This document shows, one piece after another, positions 57,328-64,000 of a stretch of 64,000 nucleotides of DNA; position 1 is the first letter of the stretch, and every line of letters starts with the position of its first letter. The DNA is from Rutidosis leptorrhynchoides. Taxonomy: Eukaryota; Streptophyta; Magnoliopsida; Asterales; Asteraceae. The translations under genes were made by a program, and so were the position numbers. The notes under the pieces are model-generated. The model was not told where the DNA came from. It searched no databases and was given only the letters and a program-made list of their open reading frames with translations. The DNA is taken from the NCBI RefSeq assembly GCF_046630445.1, contig NC_092333.1:5824501-5888500 (forward strand). The letters run 5' to 3'.

Positions 57328-57823
57328 ATTGAATAGATTTTGTAGTCATTATTCAAGTGAACATTGTTTGAATTTAAATAAGGGTAAGATAGGAAAAAGT
57401 TTTGATGGTTATTTTGTTTGCTTTGTTTGACTATAAAGGAATGTTTTGGGTATCCTATTAGGGGAAAATGACAATGTGTCATTGTTTTGTTTTAATATAT
57501 CGAATAAGTACACCCAACTTTAAACATCGTTTCATTCACATCGTGTGAAATTAATTGGATTTTAGCACGGTCAATAATAGTACAGATAGAGTACATATAT
57601 TGTTGTACATATTACATCGCAATTTAGGGATGGCATCGGGGTCGAGTTTGGGTCGGGTTTAGGTAATCCCAGACCCAAACCCCGATTGTCCCAAACCCAG
57701 ACCCGAACGCGAATCCGTCGAGTCTCCATTTAGTTACTAACTATTGGGTAATCTGGTTTCCCCACATGTAAGAAGTATTGGATAAATGAGTTATTCCACG
57801 GTTATTCGAGTCTTTTTTCAGGT
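57328..57823. other. LEA_2 upstream region and DNA-transposon-like piece
   Basis: The first 150 bp are the likely promoter of the LEA_2 gene on the minus strand. From about 57625 the sequence tagggatggcatcggggtcg and following repeats of gggtcgggt/acccaaacccc look like the end of a hAT-type element. It continues after the Copia insertion as tgttgggtaatcgggtatatg (60740), so the Copia element landed in it. Confidence 0.4.
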
Positions 57824-57828
57824 ATACG

Positions 57829-58307
57829 TGCTAGGAATAAAGCACGTGAGCCCTAACAAGATTTGATAACCCTAAGTTATCAAACCCACTTACAATAAAC
57901 GAAAATAGTTGATGTATATAAAGAAACTAGCAAAAACGATAAAGACAAGAGAATTTAACGAGGTTATATGTAATCACGAATGATTACTTTAATCCTTGGC
58001 CACCAAAAAGAGTTCTTTTATTGATAGTTTTCGCGGATACATGTATGAGTTACAATAAGATGTTTAAATATGCAAAACTCAACATGGAAACGACTTAGGG
58101 ACCAAGAAAACTCGACTCTGGAAACTTCTTCCTGTCAGACCCGTGTCGCGGTCGCAACAAATACATCGCGGTCGCGATGCTGTTATTTTCAGGACCTGTT
58201 TCGACTGCCACCTTGTCGCGGTCACGCGAGCCCCATCTAGGTCGCGGCATGCTTGCTCAAAAAAAAAAAAAAACGCTTCCTTGTTAACGCGATTCACACT
58301 CCTAACA
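57829..58307 (-). repeat. 3' LTR of the older Copia element
   Basis: The plus-strand ends are tgctagg and cctaaca; the polypurine tract complement (atctcccactcga) follows at once. It contains the gtcgcggtcgcg palindrome array at 58143-58251 and an A run near 58260-58273. Confidence 0.85.
58143..58251. repeat. gtcgcggtcgcg-type array in the older Copia LTR
   Basis: Four blocks based on tcgcggtcgcga are arranged as two pairs. The right LTR has a diverged copy at 60575-60685, upstream (in the element's sense) of a TATA-like box, GCCTATATAAAC, near 60497-60508. Confidence 0.8.
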
Positions 58308-60262
58308 ATCTCCCACTCGAAGAGACGTTAAACAACGCCCATTGAAACCTAACATCATCGACATCAACATCGTTATCCCATAGCAGCAACTTGCCCTGCT
58401 AATTATACCTCTTTTTGATACCGCCAGATTTGCACCCGAATCACGCCGCACTTCACCCGATAACCTTGGAGCGAGTGAAGTCTTTCGACACCAAAACATA
58501 CAGCTGAACTATAATGCGATCTTTATGTTACTAGCTTGGGAAACAAGAACTTCTCTTTGACTATGGCACCTACCTCCTTAGTTTAGGAGATAACGGGTTG
58601 TTTGAGTCTGACTCGCCCCAAGTAACCCCACCATCCAAGCGATCCTCCCGTACACAATTCCATCCACCCGATTTATCTTTCCAACAAAGAATAAACCCGC
58701 CAATAGAACAAACATGTGGATAACACCATCAAGGCAACCGTGTGAGAACGCAATCACACCCTCGATCTTCCACATAACCGTCTTTGCTTTCACCATTGAA
58801 ACACCGACCATATACGTGCGCACGTCTTTTACAAATCCAATTTTCCATCCCAAGCCAACTCCCATTGTACGGATGTATCATTAACCGTGACTCTTAAGAA
58901 AACCTCTTGTTCATCTTCCTCGGTCGAGCACAAAAAAGTTGCAGTGAAGAAGATCTACCCAAAGTACCGAAACTCTAGTGTACCTAATTCGACCCAAATT
59001 TCCATTAGCTTCAACTTCCTTTGAGCTCCCACTCAAACAAGATCCCTCAACAATTTCGGAAAGCATTAGAACGCTAGGACTTTTGACATCCACAAAGCCA
59101 CATAGCCATTCCTCCTTAGGAACTTCATCCATATACATGGTTCCCCTTTTAAAACCGCGAGCAACCACATAATCTCCCTTAAACACTACCCACTTTTGAT
59201 CTTCAAATAGGACATGACAATTATCGTCATCCATTTGCCCAACCGAAATCAACCGACTCTTGAGCTTTGAAACGAACCGCACATTCCTCAAGATCCAAGC
59301 ATAATTCAAGTGTCTAACCACGAGATCACCAATACCCGCAATATCAAGTGTACTATCATTCGCAACTCAAACCTTACCGGAGTATTCCTTGAAGTTCACC
59401 ATCTCGTTCATGTATGGGATGACATGATACGAGGCACCCGAATCTAAAACCCAAGATTCGTCAAGAACCTTTTTTTGGCACATCAACGCATCTTCGATCA
59501 CCATAGTCGATACGCACCCACCCGACTTATGATTCGGGCGCTTTGACTTATAGTGACCAACTTGTTAACAATTCCAACACACCACGTTCTTTCTCCTTGA
59601 TGGACTTCTTGACCAAGATCTTCTCCGACTAACACTTAGAACCAAACCCGAACTTCCATTCGAATCTTTCCTGCGAATACCTTCGCTAAGAATCAAATCT
59701 CAGATTCCTTCAAAAGTGAGTTTAGCATTTCTGGATGAACCACTAACCGCCGTAACCGTACCGGCCCAACTATCGGGCAATGAAGATAACAAAAACAACG
59801 CATCAAGCTCATCATCGAATTTAATATTCACCGATTTCAAACAAGTTAAATCGAATTAATTTCGTTAACATGATCCGCTGCCAAGGAACCCTCCATCATC
59901 CTAGCAATCACCAATGGCCGAATCAAGAAAACTTTATTCAAAGCGGATGGCTTTTCATACATGTTTGATAAAGCCGCAAGCAATTCCGCCATTGTGGTTT
60001 CACCCACGATGTTGTAAGCAACGTTCTTGGCCAGAGAAAGTCGAACAACTCCTAGGGCTTGCCTATCCAACAACTCCCACTCGCCTTGAGTCATCTCTTC
60101 CGATTTAACACCCTTCAGCGGTTGGTAAAGCTTCTTTTGATAGAGCACATCTTTTTTGCATCTTCCAAAAGCTAAAATCATTCCCATCAAACTTACCAAT
60201 CTTCACATCACTCTTTTCCGCCATTGTTCCCGTGAAACCGAACCGAGGCTCTTGATACCACT
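58308..60262 (-). pseudogene. Remains of the older Copia gag-pol
   Basis: Recognisable parts in order on the minus strand: gag start near 60223, gag core with LLDRQALGVVRLSLAKNVAY and MAELLAALSNMYEKPSALNK, a zinc-knuckle/protease zone, and a pre-integrase zone with FVSKLKSRLISVGQMDDD and KGDYVVARGFKRGTMYM. Further left, 58578-58865 is no longer identifiable with certainty. No RT. Several breaks. Confidence 0.75.
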
Positions 60263-60739
60263 TATTATGAATAAAGCACGTGAGCGTAACAAGACTTGAT
60301 AACCCTAAGTTATCAAACCCACTTACAATTAACGTAAATAGTTGATGTATATGAAGAAACTAGCAAAAACGATAAAGACAAGAGAATTTAACGAGGTTAC
60401 ATGTAATCACAAATGATTACTTTAATCCCCGGCCGCCAAGGAGAGTTCTTTTATTGATTATTTTCGTGGATACAAGTATGAGTTACAATAAGATGTTTAT
60501 ATAGGCAAAATTCAACAAGGAAACGACTTAGGGACCAAGAAAACTCGATTCCGGAAACTTCTTCCCGTCAGACCCGTGTCGCAGTCGCAACACATGCATC
60601 GTGGTCGAGATGCAGTTATTTTCAGGACCTGTTTCGACTGCCACCCTGTTGCGGTGGCAAGAGCCCCATCCCGGTCGCGACATGCTTGCTCCAGAAAAAC
60701 GCTTGCTTGTTTAACGCGATTCACACTCCCATCAATACG

Positions 60740-61040
60740 TGTTGGGTAATCGGGTATATGGTCCGGATAATAGCATGTAAATTCTAATAATAATAATAAT
60801 TAAAAATAATTTAATAATTATAGCAATTTGATGATATTAAATAAACTATAATTAGAATGTTCATATCATGGCGTGTAATAGTTGATGAAGTTCTCGCAGG
60901 CATGAAAGAATGTGATATGGGATGAAATTGTAAAGGTAACGCAAGTATTTGTTTCCGAATGTTACGTAGGTTTTAATTTCTAAGCAATTAAAAGGTTAAA
61001 AAATTAATGCCGTGTATGTTGAAATTTTAGTAGTGTAACC
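60740..61040. other. AT-rich intergenic stretch
   Basis: It begins with the continuation of the hAT-like piece, then AT-rich sequence with an aat microsatellite near 60784-60800. No gene seen. Confidence 0.5.
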
Positions 61041-61054
61041 ACCCATTTTTTAAA

Positions 61055-61624
61055 GGGAAATTGGCTCAAATACACTTTTTTTTAAGTTTTATTTCAAAAT
61101 ACACTTTTTGTAAAAAAATTGTCTTTTTACACCATTGGGTAGACCAAAGTGTTGGTCGACCACCATATACCTTGGTCGACCACCTCATTTTTCAAGGTGG
61201 TCGACCAAGCTTCATTGAGGTCTCGGTCGACTACTGTGTAAACATGGTCGACTACCTCTCATATTTTCATGGTCGACTACCCCCACAAAAAATAACGCGG
61301 GCGACCCAAATGGTGGTCGACTACCCATTTGGTAAAAAGACAAACACATTTGGGTAGTCGACCACCATTTGGGTCGCCCGCGTTATTTTTTGTAGGGGTA
61401 GTCGACCATGAAAATATGAGAGGTAGTCGACCATGAATACACAGTAGTCGACCGAGGCCTCAATGAAGCTTGGTCGACCACCTTGAAAAATGAGGTGGTC
61501 GACCAAGGTATATGGTGGTCGACCAACACTTTGGTCTACCCAATGGTGTAAAAAGACAATTTTTTTATAAAAAGTGTATTTTGAAATAAAACTTAAAAAA
61601 AAAGTGTATTTGAGCCAATTCCCC
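61055..61624. mobile_element. 570-bp foldback element with near-perfect ~270-bp arms
   Basis: The left arm starts gggaaattggctcaaataca and the right arm ends with its complement, aattcccc. The arms match almost base for base and meet across a centre of about 25 bases near 61331-61355. A 9-bp direct repeat, ttttttaaa, lies at 61046-61054 and 61625-61633, which suggests a Mutator-type foldback. Each arm has six to eight copies of a ggtcgacc or ggtcgactacc word. A transcript would be a long hairpin. The open frames read in both arms are mirror images of the same repeat and not genes. Confidence 0.88.
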
Positions 61625-61632
61625 TTTTTTAA

Positions 61633-61790
61633 AAGGAGTGATTTGTACACAATCTATTTTTATTATGTACACAATTATCATGTTTTACAATGTTGTATAT
61701 ATAACACTATAAAATATAATGATCATATATAAAATATAATGATTGTGTACATAATAAAAAATAATAAAAATGAATTGTGTACATATCCTT
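61633..61790. mobile_element. ~158-bp palindromic MITE next to the foldback
   Basis: The left end aaggagtgatttgtacacaa and the right end ttgtgtacatatcctt are imperfect inverted repeats, with a second inner pair (attatgtacacaatta against gattgtgtacataat). The composite of foldback plus MITE is flanked by a 14-bp direct repeat, acccattttttaaa (61041-61054 and 61791-61804). Confidence 0.7.
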
Positions 61791-61804
61791 ACCCATTTTT
61801 TAAA

Positions 61805-62088
61805 CGTCTCATAAGAGGTGGTAAAACATTTTGAAGAGGTCATTCATTACTGGATTCATAGAATCTACAACCAGAATGTAATACGAAAGTAAACATTTTT
61901 CAGACCATTACGTAAAGCCCAAATCCAGTTCTCATCTAATAGGCTTAACATAGTGAAGGCGTCAAATTTTATTCAGTTTTTTTTTTGCCAAATCCTAACG
62001 TGGACATTTTTTTGAGCCCATTAGTTAAAGCCCAAAGCTAGTTCTCATATAATATGCCTAACATAGGGAAGGCGACAATTTTTTTTTT

Positions 62089-62138
<50 letters not shown>

Positions 62139-63600
62139 TGTGCGCGCGCGCCAAATCCAAACGTGTTTGGGTGTTGTGCATCACTCCGTATAGATCTAAT
62201 CAATTACTCGTATAAGTTTGCGAGATCTAATAAGCTCATAGGGCAACACGATTTGTATCAATTGCAACTTATCCGATATGATGATCGCACAAGTGAATTT
62301 TATGATTGATTCAAATGTCCAGTTCTATTATTTAAAGGTAATATAAGTTACGATACGATATTCTAAACATATATAAAAACTACAACATTTATTATTACGG
62401 AGTAATATTCAATATTCATCGATATGAAAGCATTAAAACAAATATGAAAATACATGCATCAATTAATAGTATTCACATTCACATAGTAGTATATCCTACT
62501 AGTGCATGACGGCCCGTTAAGTTTGTGGATCATCGACTAGTTAGGTGTTTGAGGAGAATCGTGAAGTCCAATACTCTCTTATTTCCTCTGCACTTCTTCC
62601 AGGAATTCGTCCAGCGATTAACGACCATCTAGCATAATTATCACGACTAAAAGTTAATTATTCGTTTCAAATAGTTCCCAAAGTAGTACTAGACAAACAT
62701 GTTCATGCACATTTCACATGATAACTTTGAATGAATTAGATTTAAATAAGGGTTTATAGTTTGGTAATTTATCAAATTTCTTTCTTTCTTTTTTTACCGA
62801 TTTAGATATTAAACTTCGAAATATTTCTGTATTCAAATGTTAAAACAGTTTGTAGCTTAGGAAATTAACTTACTATTCTAACTAAGTATAGAAATTGCAG
62901 AAAACACATTAATTTAAGTATGTAGTAAAAAAATGCGTAAAAAACATATAATAATCGTTTTTAAACTTTAATTTATACAATAGGTGGTTTGGAAATCGGT
63001 CACATATAATAGTAAAAAAAAAAAAAGTGTGGAATTCCAAACTAAGCCCATTGATGAATAATTATATATTACTAGCTATATTTGTTCTGTTTTAATGTGT
63101 GAAACACTATGAATTGTGTACTAATTGCATCATGTCAATTACTCGTGCCCAGCTAAAAGAAAATTGGGTAATCGAGTTCACCTTTCGCCGACGAGCTTAT
63201 ACATTCTAGTGATGAGTGTTTTTTCGTCCTCCGAGAATGTAAGTTTAGATTGTTGACTAGATTGCTCTTCTGTAAAGAAATGCATAAAAAAATGATCAAA
63301 AATTTTGAGAATGTATGAAGACATTAGTATTAACTTTTTGTTTATTTAGCACACTTCTCTCCTTTATAGCTACACAAACTTTAGTTTCATCAAGAAATTA
63401 ACAGTACATATACAGGGTGACAACGTTAAACACGTGCGATATGTAAGCAAAAAAAAAGTAATTAGAAGTTGAGATAGGCACCGTGGCCGGTAGGATTGGA
63501 ACTGTCATTAGAAGTTGAGTGCTTGTCCAAACTAGCCATTATAATATGAGTAATCGAAATTATCCTTTGAAGGTTTAAGATAATGTGTGTGGATTTGAGG
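61805..63600. other. Intergenic stretch with a diverged tandem duplication and T run
   Basis: Two diverged copies of about 110-150 bp lie at roughly 61908-62010 and 62020-62165 (shared words: ttaaagcccaaa, agttctcat, ctaacatag, gaaggcg, gccaaatccaaacgtg). A T run of about 40 bases (62094-62137) leads into gtgtgcgcgcgcgcc. The remainder is AT-rich and without a recognisable gene. Confidence 0.6.
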
Positions 63601-63612
63601 GCTGCAAATTTC

Positions 63613-63625
63613 ATTATAAATAGAA
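63613..63625 (+). promoter_or_regulatory. TATA-box-like promoter element near the right edge
   Basis: The plus strand has attataaatagaag, a strong plant TATA match. The first ATG of a short frame, MKGTERKANDQRMV, lies about 55 bases on and runs into a gtaggtag donor-like sequence. It may mark a transcription unit leaving the window to the right. No product can be named. Confidence 0.35.
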
Positions 63626-64000
63626 GGGAATGAACCCTTTGCATCATGGGTTTTCAACATTAGTTTTCAGTATAAGAATGAAAGGTACAGAAAGAAAAGC
63701 AAATGACCAAAGAATGGTAGGTAGATAACATACTTATAAGCTTTTAATTTGGTCCAAACCAAGATTGGTAGCTATTTTTAACACTTAGCTTTTGTTTGAA
63801 TAGTCTACCTTTTCTGACTAGCTAGCTACTGAATTATTCCCTAGATTATATTCTCTAGTCTTTCGTTTAGATTGTTTTCCATTTTTCCCTTTGTTTCTTG
63901 GTCAATGTCGATATTGTCCTTGAATTGTTATCGTAGGTTTTGTGAGCTTAGTTTTAGTTTTTAGTTTAGTTTGCTCGGTTATCGTGTTTGTGAGTTCAAA

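Larger units (their letters stand above)
57829..60734 (-). mobile_element. Copia LTR element, older and incomplete
   Basis: The LTRs are 57829-58307 and about 60264-60734, flanked by a 5-bp target duplication, atacg, at 57824-57828 and 60735-60739. The minus strand shows a primer-binding site like TGGTATCAAGAGCC (60260 to 60247), a gag start (MAEKSDVKIGKFDG at about 60223), a gag/UBN2-like stretch (59846-60199) and a GAG-pre-integrase-type stretch (58911-59321, SRLISVGQMDDDNCHVLFED). Reverse transcriptase and RNase H are absent and the rest has several breaks. The LTRs differ at roughly 6-8% of positions, so this insertion is much older than the others (inference). Confidence 0.85.

Noticed and set aside
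61061-61650. Two mirrored ~100-codon frames (HHWVDQSVGRPPYTLVDHL)
   Set aside because: They are the two arms of the foldback element read in opposite directions.
62490-62530. Helitron terminus on the minus strand (ctagtgcatgacggcccgtt)
   Set aside because: The possible hairpin, acggcccgt, is only four base pairs long and no matching 5' end was found.
63462-63647. 61-codon minus-strand frame ending SNPTGHGAYLNF, considered as a small secreted peptide
   Set aside because: The N-terminus is not a convincing signal peptide, the C-terminus fits no known peptide family, and a plus-strand TATA box overlaps it.

Overview
The window is plant nuclear DNA from a eudicot, probably an Asteraceae genome. 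That family call rests on the flavour of the repeats and of the short host exons, so it is an inference and not a proof. Three host loci are well supported: a two-exon TMEM97/sigma-2-receptor-like gene (22783-24326) followed by a partial tandem copy (24608-25431); a two-exon class-3 lipase of the At4g10955 type (53238-55513); and a single-exon LEA_2/NHL-type membrane protein on the minus strand (56740-57327). A weak F-box fragment lies at 26009-26221. No rRNA gene, tRNA gene or CRISPR array was seen.

Most of the rest is transposable-element DNA, much of it nested. From left to right: a gag-only Ty3-type LTR element on the minus strand (1-7767, left LTR cut by the window edge); parts of two related Ty3-type elements with ~2-2.4 kb LTRs in opposite orientations (minus 7768-10990; plus 10991-14847); a Copia element with a 5-bp target duplication (16056-19494) inside a possible Helitron-carried region ending at 21637; short MULE, hAT, Helitron, SINE and LINE pieces around the TMEM97 locus. 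A three-level nest follows: a Mutator-like long-TIR element (31326-51293) contains an LTR element (31798-50471), whose 3' LTR contains a very young gag-only LTR element (40457-49429). Beyond it lie the lipase and LEA genes with SINEs and MITEs around them, an older Copia element (57829-60734) and a 570-bp almost perfect foldback element (61055-61624).

The signals most worth following are not genes. (1) Element 1 carries arrays of short hairpins in which the loop is constant while the stems differ and remain self-complementary, often closed in pairs by an outer stem. (2) At least seven unrelated elements carry small arrays of GC-rich near-palindromes, each family with its own word, and in most cases a TATA-like box follows within about 20-220 bp in the element's own sense. 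(3) The nested young element has two LTRs that differ at only one place I could find and a whole gag, but only a decayed pol, so it must have moved with enzymes supplied in trans. (4) The TMEM97 locus has a duplicated last exon with a compatible splice phase.

All coordinates were read by eye. Element boundaries were set from TG...CA termini, primer-binding sites, polypurine tracts and matching target duplications where these are named.
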